The notes under the pieces are model-generated. The model was not told where the DNA came from. It did no database searches and saw nothing but the letters and a program-made list of their open reading frames with translations. A stretch of 32,025 nt of DNA from Desulfobacterales bacterium (GTDB taxonomy: Bacteria > Desulfobacterota > Desulfobacteria > Desulfobacterales > JAHEIW01), in the NCBI GenBank assembly GCA_020348305.1, contig CP070746.1:2729933-2761957 (forward strand), read 5' to 3'. The position numbers were made by a program, and so were the translations under genes. This document shows positions 21,494 to 30,319 of this stretch, piece by piece; the first letter of the stretch is position 1; the number at the start of each line of letters is the position of its first letter.

Positions 21494-22660
21494 TTGAAAA
21501 AGCGTCTGATCCTGATTGTCTTTTTGTTACTGCTGCTGGGAGTGGGAACCTTCGTCTTGTGGGGTCAACGAAAAGAACGCACGGCCGAACTCTACTATTC
21601 CGGGACCATTGAAGCTACCCAATCGAATTTAGGTTTCCAGGTCGGTGGCCGTGTAAAGAATGTTTTGGTCGATGAGGGCCAAGCCGTCGAAGTCGGCCAA
21701 TTACTGGCTGTCATCGAGCGTGATGGTTTTTTGGCAAGCCGGAATCATGCCAAAGCCAATTTGAAGCGCGCCTGGGAAACGTTGAAACAGCTTGAGGCTT
21801 TGTTGGAACTCAATCAAAAAGCACTTCCCGCTGAAGTCGAACGATCCGAAGCTGCTGTTAAAGCCCTCCAGGCCCAGTTGGCGGAATACGAGGCCGGTTA
21901 CCGAATCCAGGAAGTGGAGCGGGCTCGCCTGGCGGTGGAAGAAACCCGGATCGCCATGGAAGAGGCCCGCAAAGATAAAATCCGTTTTGAAACTCTCTTC
22001 AACAGAAAGGTTCTTGCTGAAAAAGATAAAGATGCGGCTGGCTTAAGATATGAAACCGCTTTGAAGGAGCATGAACGTGCCAAAGAAGCGTATAATCTTA
22101 TGCGAGAAGGGTTTCGAAAAGAGTCCATTGAAGCAGCACGATCCAGACTGGCTGAAGCCCAGGCGGCATTCAAGTTGGCCAAGAGTAATTTAAAAAAAAT
22201 TCAGGCCATCGAAAAAGAAGTTGAAGCTGCCAAAGCCCAGGTTCAGGCGGCCCAGGCGACTGTTGAGTTGAGCGAAATTCAATTGAGCTACAGCGAACTG
22301 CGGGCCCCTTTCAGCGGAATTATCGTCAGCCGCAACCTTGAACCTGGAGAGGTGGTGTCCGTGGGACAGGAAGTGATTTCGGTTTGCGACCTTTCAAAGG
22401 TTGATTTGAAAGTATTCGTGGATGAAACTGAAATTGGCAGGGTTCGGCCGGGCCAGCAGGTCGAAGTAAGAATCGATACTTTTCCAGACAAACCTTACAC
22501 CGGCCATGTGACCTTTATTTCACCGGAAGGCGAATTCACCCCTAAAATCATCCAGACGCATAAGGAGAGGGTGAAACTGGTGTATTTGGTCAAAATAAAA
22601 ATTTCCAACCCAAATTTGGAATTGAAGTCCGGAATGCCTGCGGATGCATGGTTCAGATAA
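21494..22660 (+). CDS. HlyD/YbhG-type membrane fusion protein of ABC efflux system
   Basis: This periplasmic adaptor is expected to couple an inner-membrane ABC exporter to an outer-membrane channel. The 388-residue product has an N-terminal membrane anchor (residues 4-24) and the first half of a lipoyl domain (LGFQVGGRVKNVLVDEGQAVEVGQLLAVIE, about residues 46-75). A long Ala/Glu/Lys-rich coiled-coil hairpin covers about 80-255. The second lipoyl half and beta-barrel follow (LSYSELRAPFSGIIVSRNLEPGEVV, then VFVDETEIGRVRPGQQVEV). The start is TTG at 21494, supported by GGAGG at 21483-21487 with 6-bp spacing and by the immediate start of the anchor (KKRLILIVFL). Gene order matches E. coli ybhGFSR. 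No TolC-like gene is present. Confidence 0.9.
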   Translation: MKKRLILIVFLLLLLGVGTFVLWGQRKERTAELYYSGTIEATQSNLGFQVGGRVKNVLVDEGQAVEVGQLLAVIERDGFLASRNHAKANLKRAWETLKQLEALLELNQKALPAEVERSEAAVKALQAQLAEYEAGYRIQEVERARLAVEETRIAMEEARKDKIRFETLFNRKVLAEKDKDAAGLRYETALKEHERAKEAYNLMREGFRKESIEAARSRLAEAQAAFKLAKSNLKKIQAIEKEVEAAKAQVQAAQATVELSEIQLSYSELRAPFSGIIVSRNLEPGEVVSVGQEVISVCDLSKVDLKVFVDETEIGRVRPGQQVEVRIDTFPDKPYTGHVTFISPEGEFTPKIIQTHKERVKLVYLVKIKISNPNLELKSGMPADAWFR

Positions 22661-22703
22661 ACATTTCTCACAATCGTTTCACTCGCCTCCTTGTGTTTCG
22701 CCG

Positions 22704-23447
22704 ATGATCAAAGTCGATCACGTGTCCAAAATCTTTGGATCCTTGACTGCGGTGTCTGATGTTTCCTTTTCTGTTTCAAGCGGACACATTTGCGGATTGG
22801 TGGGCTCTGACGGGGCCGGCAAAACCACTTTACTGCGAATGATTGCCACAATGATCCGACCCACTTCAGGAAGCGTTTTTGTGGGCGGTCTGGATGTCGT
22901 CCGCCAAAGAGCCGAAGTCAAGGACGTGATCGGATATATGCCCCAGCGCTTCGGGTTGTACCAAGATCTCACGGTTGCTGAAAATCTCGATTTCTTCATG
23001 GACATCTACGGCATTACCGGTGCTGAAAGGGTAAAACGGCGTAAACGTTATCTTGGGTTCTCCAATCTCTTGGCGTTTTTAGATCGCAAGGTCGGAGATC
23101 TTTCCGGCGGCATGAAGCAAAAATTTGGCTTGGCTTGCGTTTTGGTTCACCAGCCTAAGGTGCTGATTCTTGATGAACCGACTAACGGGGTAGATCCGGT
23201 CTCTCGCCAGGAATTTTGGGATATTTTAACGGAGATGAAACGCGAGAGGATGACCATTTTGGTCTCGACGGCGTATCTGGATGAGGGGGAAAAATGCGAT
23301 CGATTGATTCTCATGCACGATGCGCAACTGTTGGAGTATGCAACGCCCCTCGATCTCAAACTCAATTATTCGGATCTGGAAGATGCCATGGTTCAGCGAA
23401 TCCAGGCGATCGATAAATCACTGGCTGAGGAAAATTTTGCATCCTGA
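22704..23447 (+). CDS. ABC transporter ATP-binding protein, YbhF N-terminal-half-like
   Basis: This is the first of two ATPases of the efflux system. From the ATG at 22704 the 247-residue product has Walker A GSDGAGKTT, Q-loop YMPQRFGLYQDLT, signature LSGGMKQK, Walker B VLILDEPTNGVDP, and a switch region with STAYLDEGEKCDR, where the usual H-loop His (STH) reads Ala-Tyr after Thr. An in-frame ATG at 22644 inside the 3' end of the adaptor gene would add 20 residues without homology; it is possible through coupling but less likely. Neither start has a good ribosome-binding site. E. coli YbhF holds two such domains in one chain; its first domain also lacks the His (STSYLDEAEQC). Here the domain ends shortly after the core. 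Confidence 0.88.
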   Translation: MIKVDHVSKIFGSLTAVSDVSFSVSSGHICGLVGSDGAGKTTLLRMIATMIRPTSGSVFVGGLDVVRQRAEVKDVIGYMPQRFGLYQDLTVAENLDFFMDIYGITGAERVKRRKRYLGFSNLLAFLDRKVGDLSGGMKQKFGLACVLVHQPKVLILDEPTNGVDPVSRQEFWDILTEMKRERMTILVSTAYLDEGEKCDRLILMHDAQLLEYATPLDLKLNYSDLEDAMVQRIQAIDKSLAEENFAS

Positions 23448-24180
23448 AGCGGTTAGCGTTATGGATTTGGAAAAGAAATTCGGTCATTTTACGGCCGTAG
23501 ATAAAATTTCTTTTTCCGTCAAAAGGGGAGAAATTTTTGGGTTTCTCGGACCCAACGGTGCCGGTAAATCCACTACCATTCGCATGCTTTGCGGGATTAT
23601 TATCCCCAGCAGCGGCTCCGGTCATGTGGCCCAATTTGACATTTTCACCGAAGCTGAACAAATCCGGCAAGTTATCGGGTATATGTCCCAAAAGTTCTCC
23701 CTCTATCAGGATCTGACACCGTTTGAAAACATCCGATTCTATCTCGGGATCTACAATGTGCCCTCCGATCAATGGCAAGACCGTATTGAATGGGTGCTTG
23801 ATATTACCCGGCTGCACGGCGTCAAGGATCGGCTGACGCGAGATTTGCCGCCGGGATGGCGTCAGCGTCTTGCGTTGGGCTGCGCTCTGGTACATCAGCC
23901 TAAGCTTCTGTTTCTGGATGAACCCACCTCCGGGGTAGATCCCATCACGCGACGTCACTTTTGGGATTTCATCAAACAGCTCACTGCTCAAGGCGTTACG
24001 GTATTTGTAACCACGCATTACATGGACGAGGCCCAGCACTGCAATCGGGTGGTGATGATCAATGAGGGCCAAATTGTCGCCCAAGGACAACCGGCGGAAA
24101 TTATTCGCAATTTATTTCCAGATCGACCGGAAGCGGATCTGAATGACGCCTTTATCAAACTGATGACCCGGAGAGGATAA
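23437..24180 (+). CDS. ABC transporter ATP-binding protein, YbhF C-terminal-half-like
   Basis: This is the second ATPase of the system. The preferred start is TTG at 23437, which overlaps the preceding gene by 11 bp, with TGAGGA at 23426-23431 as ribosome-binding site. It keeps the first beta strand (HPEAVSVMDLEKKFG), which an ATG start at 23461 would cut. The 247-residue product has Walker A GPNGAGKST, YMSQKFSLYQDLT, a degenerate signature LPPGWRQRLALG (as in the second half of E. coli YbhF, LPLGFKQ), Walker B LLFLDEPTSGVDP, and the H-loop TTHYMDEAQHC. The reading frame is open back to 23320, so a fused chain by +1 frameshift is an alternative to two coupled proteins. The stop overlaps the next ATG by 1 bp. 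Confidence 0.9.
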   Translation: MHPEAVSVMDLEKKFGHFTAVDKISFSVKRGEIFGFLGPNGAGKSTTIRMLCGIIIPSSGSGHVAQFDIFTEAEQIRQVIGYMSQKFSLYQDLTPFENIRFYLGIYNVPSDQWQDRIEWVLDITRLHGVKDRLTRDLPPGWRQRLALGCALVHQPKLLFLDEPTSGVDPITRRHFWDFIKQLTAQGVTVFVTTHYMDEAQHCNRVVMINEGQIVAQGQPAEIIRNLFPDRPEADLNDAFIKLMTRRG

Positions 24181-25313
24181 TGGATTTACGTAAAATTCAA
24201 GCCGTCGCCAGAAAGGAGTATTATCACCTTATCCGGGATTTCAGAAGTCTATACCTCGCCTTTATCATTCCGCTGCTGCTTATCTTGATGTTCGGTTATG
24301 CTCTCAGTCTGGATGTGGAGGACATCAAATCAGTTGTTGTTGACCACGATAAATCTGAATCCAGCCGGGATTTTGTCCGCAGGCTGAATGCTTCGGCCTA
24401 TTTCAATGTGATTGATCATCTGCCGAATACAGCCTCGGCTGTGCGTCATCTTGATCAAAACTTGGCCATTTTGGCCATCATCATCCCTCCCGACTGGACT
24501 GAGAATTTGAAATCGGATCGCAAAAGCCCCCTGCAAGTGATCATCGATGGCAGCGACCCGAATTTTGCCGGCAGCACGAGGGCTTACATGACTGCTTATA
24601 TCTCAGAGATCAATCAAAAAGCGTTGCTCCAATTTCTCAACCGCCAGGGCCGCATGGAGATCAAGCAGCCGGTGGAAGGCCGCATCCGGGTCTGGTTCAA
24701 CGAAGACTTGGAAAGCCGCAATTTTATCGTGCCCGGCATCATCGCCATTATTATCATGATTGTCGGGGCGTTGCTGACCTCGCTGGTGATTGCCAGGGAA
24801 TACGAAAACGGCACAATGGAGACTATTCGATCGCTGCCGGTGCGCTCGGATGAATTCTTACTCGGAAAAGCCGTGCCCTACTTTTTCATTGGACTGACCG
24901 ATGTGCTGGTGGCGATTCTAATGGGCCAGGTGTTGTTCGGCGTGGTGATGAAATCCAGTTTCTGGCTGATGGTGGCAGCCTCAGCGATTTACCTGGGCGT
25001 GGCTTTATCCATCGGCATGCTGATTTCAACCTTGACCAAATCCCAGCTGGTGGCCAATCAGATGGCGATTCTGGTCACCTATCTGCCCTCGCTGCTTTTG
25101 TCAAATTTCGTGTTCCCTCAGGAAAATATGCCGGTGGTTCTTAAAATGCTGTCGTTTATCGTACCGGCCACCTACTTTATCGATATCCTCAACGGTCTGT
25201 ATTTACGCAATCTCGGTATGGACCAATTGTGGTCCAGCTACCTGGTATTGCTTCTGATGTTCGGGTTTCTGGCGATGTTGAACCTGCTGTCGTTGAAGAA
25301 GGAGGGGCTTTGA
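24180..25313 (+). CDS. ABC-2 type transporter permease (YbhS/YbhR-like), first
   Basis: The 377-residue product has the architecture of ABC-2 exporter permeases with a large extracytoplasmic domain. One membrane helix lies near residues 25-43 (LYLAFIIPLLLILMFGYAL), followed by a soluble region of about 130 residues with DHDKSESSRDFV, IIPPDWTENL and VIIDGSDPNFAG. Five helices follow from about residue 178 to 370, with the family motif REYENGTMETIRSLPVRSDEFLLGKAVPYFFIG. The start overlaps the ATPase stop (TAATG). It is expected to form a heterodimeric channel with the next gene's product. The exported substrate is not evident; YbhGFSR in E. coli is reported to affect drug and cation sensitivity. 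Confidence 0.9.
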   Translation: MDLRKIQAVARKEYYHLIRDFRSLYLAFIIPLLLILMFGYALSLDVEDIKSVVVDHDKSESSRDFVRRLNASAYFNVIDHLPNTASAVRHLDQNLAILAIIIPPDWTENLKSDRKSPLQVIIDGSDPNFAGSTRAYMTAYISEINQKALLQFLNRQGRMEIKQPVEGRIRVWFNEDLESRNFIVPGIIAIIIMIVGALLTSLVIAREYENGTMETIRSLPVRSDEFLLGKAVPYFFIGLTDVLVAILMGQVLFGVVMKSSFWLMVAASAIYLGVALSIGMLISTLTKSQLVANQMAILVTYLPSLLLSNFVFPQENMPVVLKMLSFIVPATYFIDILNGLYLRNLGMDQLWSSYLVLLLMFGFLAMLNLLSLKKEGL

Positions 25314-25314
25314 T

Positions 25315-26436
25315 ATGAGCTGGTCAAGAATACGGGAACTGGTGCGAAAAGAGTTCATCCAGCTGTTCCGGGACAAGAAAAACAGGCCGCTGTTAATTAT
25401 TTCGCCCTTGGTTCAGTTGATCGTGTTCGGTTACGTGGTGACCACTGATGTACGAGACATCCGGGTAGGGCTTTTCGATCAATCCCGCACTCCGGAAAGC
25501 CGCCGATTGATTGATACCATCAACGGAAACAAAACCTTTCGGATTACCCACTACCTCGACCATCCAGAAAAACTTGACCGATTGTTGTTGAAACGCAAGG
25601 TTAACCTGGGAATCACCATTCCACCGGATTTCAGCTCCAAAATTCGTCGGGGAGATACGGCCGACATTCAAATCTTGGTGGACGGCAGCATGAGCAATAT
25701 GGCCGCCGTGCGGATTTCCTATACCGTAACGTTGCTGGAACGTTTAAACAGACAGCTCCTAAAGGAATTATTTCGCCGGCGCATCGATTACGGAGAAATC
25801 GACGACCGCATCCGCACCTGGTACAATCCGAACCTGGATAGTCAATATTTCTATGTTCCCGGAATCGTGGCCTTTCTGGTCATGTTGCTGTCTCTGCTGT
25901 TTACATCCATGGCCATTGTGCGCGAAAAAGAAGCCGGTACTATGGAACAGCTGATCGTTACGCCTTTAAGACCGTTTGAGCTGATTCTGGGAAAAACCAT
26001 TCCTTTTATTATCATTGCCCAAGGGCAGATGATGCTGGTGATTGCATTTGCCATTTTTTGGTTTGAGATTCCCATGGTCGGAAATGCTTTCCTGTTACTG
26101 GCAGCAGCATGCATCTTTTTACTGAGCACCCTCGGAATCGGGCTTTTTATCTCAACGGTTTCTCAGACTCAGCAGCAGGCTATGATGACCAACTTTTTTT
26201 TCATCATGCCGTTCTTTATGCTCAGCGGCTTTGTATTTCCCATCGCCAATATGCCTGCCGTAATTCAGTGGTTGACGTATTTGAATCCGCTGCAGTATTT
26301 TTTGGTTATTATCCGGGGTATCTTTCTTAAGGGAACGGGGCTTGAAATCTTGTGGCCGCAATTTCTTGGTTTGATGGTTTTAGGCGTGATCGTCTTTTCC
26401 GGAGCGGTCATTCGTTTTCGTAAACGCTTAGATTAA
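25315..26436 (+). CDS. ABC-2 type transporter permease (YbhR/YbhS-like), second
   Basis: The 373-residue product is a paralogue of the preceding permease. It has an N-terminal helix (LLIISPLVQLIVFGYVV, about residues 26-42), a soluble domain with GLFDQSRTPESRRLID, GITIPPDFSSKI and ILVDGSMSNMAA, then C-terminal helices with the ABC-2 motif REKEAGTMEQLIVTPLRPFELILGKTIPF. It starts 1 bp after the previous stop with AGGAGG in front, so the two are tightly coupled. It closes the operon. The 76-bp gap to the convergent kinase gene has no obvious terminator hairpin. Confidence 0.9.
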   Translation: MSWSRIRELVRKEFIQLFRDKKNRPLLIISPLVQLIVFGYVVTTDVRDIRVGLFDQSRTPESRRLIDTINGNKTFRITHYLDHPEKLDRLLLKRKVNLGITIPPDFSSKIRRGDTADIQILVDGSMSNMAAVRISYTVTLLERLNRQLLKELFRRRIDYGEIDDRIRTWYNPNLDSQYFYVPGIVAFLVMLLSLLFTSMAIVREKEAGTMEQLIVTPLRPFELILGKTIPFIIIAQGQMMLVIAFAIFWFEIPMVGNAFLLLAAACIFLLSTLGIGLFISTVSQTQQQAMMTNFFFIMPFFMLSGFVFPIANMPAVIQWLTYLNPLQYFLVIIRGIFLKGTGLEILWPQFLGLMVLGVIVFSGAVIRFRKRLD

Positions 26437-26512
26437 AACCTATACCTTTTCAAGTTGGTATTGAATGCCATGGAATTTGAAATTTCACCTCTAACAACCT
26501 CCTGCCGAATTA

Positions 26513-28963
26513 CTAGGAATCTATTACTTCACGAATTTTTCTTGATATCTGTTTCAAATTAAAAGGCTTCTGAATAAATCCATTACATCCTCGTTCTAAT
26601 ATTTCAGAAGCCCGGCCATCAATACTGTAACCGCTGGAGAGCAACACCTTTACGTCCGGCTGAATCTTTTTTAAATTATCAAAGGTTTCGCTGCCGCCCA
26701 TATCCGGCATGATCATGTCTAAAATCACCAGATCAATTTCGTTTTGGTGTTTTTCAAAGAATTTTAATGCCTCTGTACCACTGCCCGCCGTGATCACCTT
26801 ATAGCCTAATTTTTTTAAAACCTCCTTACCGATATCAGAAACCATTTCTTCATCATCAACCAGCAAAATCGTTTCCTTACCCCTCAGAAGTTTATCAATC
26901 GGTGGTTTTTCTCTGTGAATCTTTTTATCGGAGGCCGGTAGATATATCTTAAAGGTTGCCCCGTGGCCTTTTTCACTGTAAACATTGACAATGCCATTAT
27001 GGTTTTTGATGATACCATATACAGATGCCAGACCTAAGCCCGTTCCCTTGCCGATTCCCTTGGTGGTAAAAAACGGCTCAAATATTCTTTGTTGGATGTC
27101 TTTATCGATACCCACTCCTGTATCGCCGACCGCTATGCGCACATACGGTCCCGGTACAATTTCGTAAGGTTTATCATAGTCCTCTTCAAGGTGGACATTC
27201 TCGGTTTCCAGGTACAGATCCCCACCGCTCTGCATGGCTTGCCATGAATTGACAAAAAGATTGAGCAACACCTGTTCAAATTGACCCCGATCAATTTCAA
27301 CCGGCCAAAGATCTTCTTGAAATTTTTTGTGAAGGCGGATTTCTTTTTTGGCGCGACTAAACATGTCCGCGCTTTTATCCAGCAGGTCATTCAGGCTGGT
27401 CGTCTTGACCTGGTATTTTCCGCGCCTTGCAAAGCCCAAAATCTGCCGCGTTAGTTCAGATCCCCTTCTGACGTAGCTCTCCATGATTTGTAAGTTTTCG
27501 CAATGGGGATGGTCTTCGTCCAAATCTAAAAGCATCAACGATATATTTCCCTGAAAACCCATGAGTAGGTTATTGAAATCATGTGCAATTCCGCCTGCAA
27601 GCGTACCGATAGTTTCAAATCTCTGGGCATGCTGAATTTGGGAGGCCATCCTCTTTTTCTCTTTATCCCTTTTTAGACGTTCTGTGACGTCGCGTACGAT
27701 TCCGCGAAACCCGATTGGATTTTGTTTCGAATCTCGCATGAGAGAAGCGGAAAGCTCTAAATTTTTTTTAGCTCCGTTTTTGGTTATTATTTCAAAATTT
27801 GCCACATCTGCCGGTTTTCCCTTGCGGTAGACGGTGTTAAAAACCTGATACATTCGTTTTGCAGTTTCAGAGCTAGTGTACTCCCGATTATTCATGCCGA
27901 TTAATTCATAGGGTGAGTAAGCCATTATTTTGCAAGTCGCGTCATTGAAAAACATAAGATTTCCGGCAAGATCGACCTCGAAATAGCCTTCTTCAATGCT
28001 TTCAAGGATGTTGCGGTATCTTTCCTCGCTTTCGCGAAGTGCTTCTTCGGCTTTTACTCTTTCGGTGATATCCTGGAGAAAAGCGACATTGCATTCTATT
28101 CCATCAATCAATACTTGCGTAGAATTTATATTCACGTAAATTATTGTACCGTCTTTACGCACGCATGGAACGTTTTGTGCCAACCTTTTTTCACCTCGCG
28201 TTTGGGCTTTAAATTCACCAAGCACGCGTTTCAATTCTTCTTTCGGATGAATGTCTTCAATCACCATGCGGGTCAATTCTTCTTCGGTATAGAGTAGCAT
28301 TTTGCATATTGCCGGATTCGCGTACCTGAATTTTCTGGTTTTTACATCAACAACCAAAATTCCTTCTGCTGCGTGTTCGAAAAGCATTCGGTAACGCTTC
28401 TCGGATTCCTCCAGAGCTTTTTCGGCGCGCTTGCGTTCGGTTATGTCTTCCACAATGCAGAGCCAGTACTCAATATTACCATTGCTATCTTTTATTGCCG
28501 TGGCCCTTATAATTGCCAATACAAATTGACCGTCTTTTTTAAGGTAGCGCTTTTCGGTGCGATAGGAATTAATCTTACCATTACGAACGGCCTTGTATAG
28601 TTTTAGCGTCTTCTTGCGGTCGTCGGGATGGGTGATATCGTGAAATGTCATTTTTTTTATTTCATTTTTGCGATAGCCCAGCATTTTAGTGAATGCATTG
28701 TTCACTTCAAGGAAGTATCCTTCCGGATTTGCAATGGCAATACCCAGCGGTGCTGCACCAAGGATGGTTCGAAAGCGCTTTTCGCTTTGCCACAGTGCCG
28801 TATCTTCGGCAAGATTTTTTTCAATGTCAGAGGATAATGTCTGGCGAGCAAATTCTTGGTCGGCGATCTGGTCTTCGGCCATGATGGATGGATTTTGTTG
28901 GGATTGATTAAAATGGGCCTTTGGGTACCCTTTTGCTAATAATGCTTTTTTTGATTTGCTCAT
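26513..28963 (-). CDS. Cytoplasmic three-PAS hybrid histidine kinase
   Basis: From the ATG at 28963 the 816-residue product has three PAS domains (about residues 60-175, 187-303 and 312-430), the first two ending in DITERK/DITERV and the third in DVTERL. A HisKA-type dimerisation region follows with the phosphorylatable His461 in [11 protein letters not shown], then an HATPase domain with N-box VNSWQAM, DTGVGID and [11 protein letters not shown], and a C-terminal receiver with acidic pair DDEE near 703-706, phospho-acceptor Asp749 (VILDMIMPD) and Lys in QKPF. No membrane helix is seen, so it is cytoplasmic; the PAS domains sense an unknown signal. A TTG at 28993 is in frame but overlaps the upstream gene and lacks a ribosome-binding site. 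No DNA-binding response regulator lies nearby. It starts 10 bp after the deacetylase gene. Confidence 0.93.
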   Translation of the reverse strand: MSKSKKALLAKGYPKAHFNQSQQNPSIMAEDQIADQEFARQTLSSDIEKNLAEDTALWQSEKRFRTILGAAPLGIAIANPEGYFLEVNNAFTKMLGYRKNEIKKMTFHDITHPDDRKKTLKLYKAVRNGKINSYRTEKRYLKKDGQFVLAIIRATAIKDSNGNIEYWLCIVEDITERKRAEKALEESEKRYRMLFEHAAEGILVVDVKTRKFRYANPAICKMLLYTEEELTRMVIEDIHPKEELKRVLGEFKAQTRGEKRLAQNVPCVRKDGTIIYVNINSTQVLIDGIECNVAFLQDITERVKAEEALRESEERYRNILESIEEGYFEVDLAGNLMFFNDATCKIMAYSPYELIGMNNREYTSSETAKRMYQVFNTVYRKGKPADVANFEIITKNGAKKNLELSASLMRDSKQNPIGFRGIVRDVTERLKRDKEKKRMASQIQHAQRFETIGTLAGGIAHDFNNLLMGFQGNISLMLLDLDEDHPHCENLQIMESYVRRGSELTRQILGFARRGKYQVKTTSLNDLLDKSADMFSRAKKEIRLHKKFQEDLWPVEIDRGQFEQVLLNLFVNSWQAMQSGGDLYLETENVHLEEDYDKPYEIVPGPYVRIAVGDTGVGIDKDIQQRIFEPFFTTKGIGKGTGLGLASVYGIIKNHNGIVNVYSEKGHGATFKIYLPASDKKIHREKPPIDKLLRGKETILLVDDEEMVSDIGKEVLKKLGYKVITAGSGTEALKFFEKHQNEIDLVILDMIMPDMGGSETFDNLKKIQPDVKVLLSSGYSIDGRASEILERGCNGFIQKPFNLKQISRKIREVIDS

Positions 28964-28973
28964 TTTCTTTACA

Positions 28974-30293
28974 CTACTTTCCTTTACGTTCAAGATAGTG
29001 ATCTTCAGTCCGATCCTGAATAAATATTATATCAAAATCATCGGGATCGGCAGATTCATACCACGTATATCCGGTTTGCTTGCAAGCATCGCAGGCTTTC
29101 CTGGGGATGTGAACGGCCAAAATATGAACACCACGGCTTGAGGTTGAATCAATTCGAAGAGCGCCGGCGCAATCGGAACAGATCTGAATCTGTTCATGTT
29201 GGGATTCCTGAATTCCATCGGTATCGTAAAAAATATTGCGGTTGCGGTTACCGGGATCTGCCTTTTCCATGATTTGATTTCTGATGTACTCTTTCTGCTG
29301 CCAGATGGTCAGAACCGTTTCCCCGATTTTTTCGATCATATCGGTCACCGCCGGGGCCTGGCGAATCCGGTCCGGATCATAGTTGGGCTCTTTTACGTTG
29401 GTGTAGTCGATTCCTGCAAGGGCCAGAACAATTCCCAGGTTCACATACGGCAATGCCCCTTCAATGGAATAGCCACCTTCAAGTACGGCAATATCAGGGT
29501 TTAAAATTGAGGTCAGATTCGCATATCCTTGGGCTGAAAAATTCATGTTGGTGATCGGATCGGTGTAATGATTATCCTGGCCCGCCGAATTGATGATAAT
29601 ATCCGGTTTAAAATCTTCCAGGATCGGCATGATCACATGCTCTGCGGTATACAAAAATCCTTCTTCAGATGTATTTGGCGGCAGCGGAATGTTCAGCGTC
29701 TTGCCTACCGCATTCGGTCCGCCAAGTTCGTTGGGGAACCCCGAGCCGGGATAGAGGGTCCTTCCATCCTGATGGATGGAAATAAAGAGGGTCTCGGGAT
29801 CATGCCAGTATATATCCTGAGTTCCGTCACCATGATGACAATCTGTATCAACAATGGCCACTTTTTCAATACCGTAAGCTTCTCTTAAATATTCGATCAT
29901 AATGGCCTCAATGTTGATATTGCAGAATCCTCTTGCGCCATGGACCACGCGCATGGCGTGATGCCCTGGGGGTCGTACGAGTGCAAAGCCGCGTTTGATT
30001 TGCCGGTCGAGAACAGCCATGCCGATGGTCTTGGCACCGCCGGCACTAATGAAATGCGATTCGGTTGTCACATGCCAAACATCCGGCACACAGAAATGAA
30101 CGCGTTGGATATCTTTTAAGGTAACCGGATCGGGTTTGAATTCCGAAATGCCCTCAATATCAAATAGGCCTTCTTCAAATACCTGATCTTGGGTATAAAG
30201 CAGGCGCTCTTCTCTTTCAGGGTGGGTCGGGCTGATGGCCCAGTCAAAGGCGGGAAAGAAAACGAGACCGGTCTGATGTTTTGCTTTTAGCAT
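28974..30293 (-). CDS. Histone-deacetylase-family amidohydrolase with C-terminal zinc ribbon
   Basis: The 439-residue product has a full arginase/deacetylase fold. Its motifs are RPPGHHA with His111 and His112; DTDCHHGDG with Asp149, zinc ligands Asp151 and His153; NSAGQDNH with the third ligand Asp240; and LEGGYS with the transition-state Tyr275. All catalytic residues of HDAC-type Zn hydrolases are thus present. The family removes acyl groups from lysines, polyamines or acetoin-related targets. Beyond the domain (from about residue 330) lies an extension with Cys372-x2-Cys375 and Cys401-x2-Cys404, a probable zinc ribbon, and an acidic end. AAGGGT precedes the ATG. It lies 26 bp after hyuA-like and 10 bp before the kinase gene, so the three are likely co-transcribed. 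The substrate is unknown. Confidence 0.9.
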   Translation of the reverse strand: MLKAKHQTGLVFFPAFDWAISPTHPEREERLLYTQDQVFEEGLFDIEGISEFKPDPVTLKDIQRVHFCVPDVWHVTTESHFISAGGAKTIGMAVLDRQIKRGFALVRPPGHHAMRVVHGARGFCNINIEAIMIEYLREAYGIEKVAIVDTDCHHGDGTQDIYWHDPETLFISIHQDGRTLYPGSGFPNELGGPNAVGKTLNIPLPPNTSEEGFLYTAEHVIMPILEDFKPDIIINSAGQDNHYTDPITNMNFSAQGYANLTSILNPDIAVLEGGYSIEGALPYVNLGIVLALAGIDYTNVKEPNYDPDRIRQAPAVTDMIEKIGETVLTIWQQKEYIRNQIMEKADPGNRNRNIFYDTDGIQESQHEQIQICSDCAGALRIDSTSSRGVHILAVHIPRKACDACKQTGYTWYESADPDDFDIIFIQDRTEDHYLERKGK

Positions 30294-30319
30294 TTTAGAC
30301 CCTTAGTTTTTACCTTGAT

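Noticed and set aside
22644-22703. Upstream ATG for the first efflux ATPase, giving a 20-residue extension.
   Set aside because: The extra residues have no resemblance to ABC ATPases, and the core fold starts at the ATG at 22704; kept only as an alternative.
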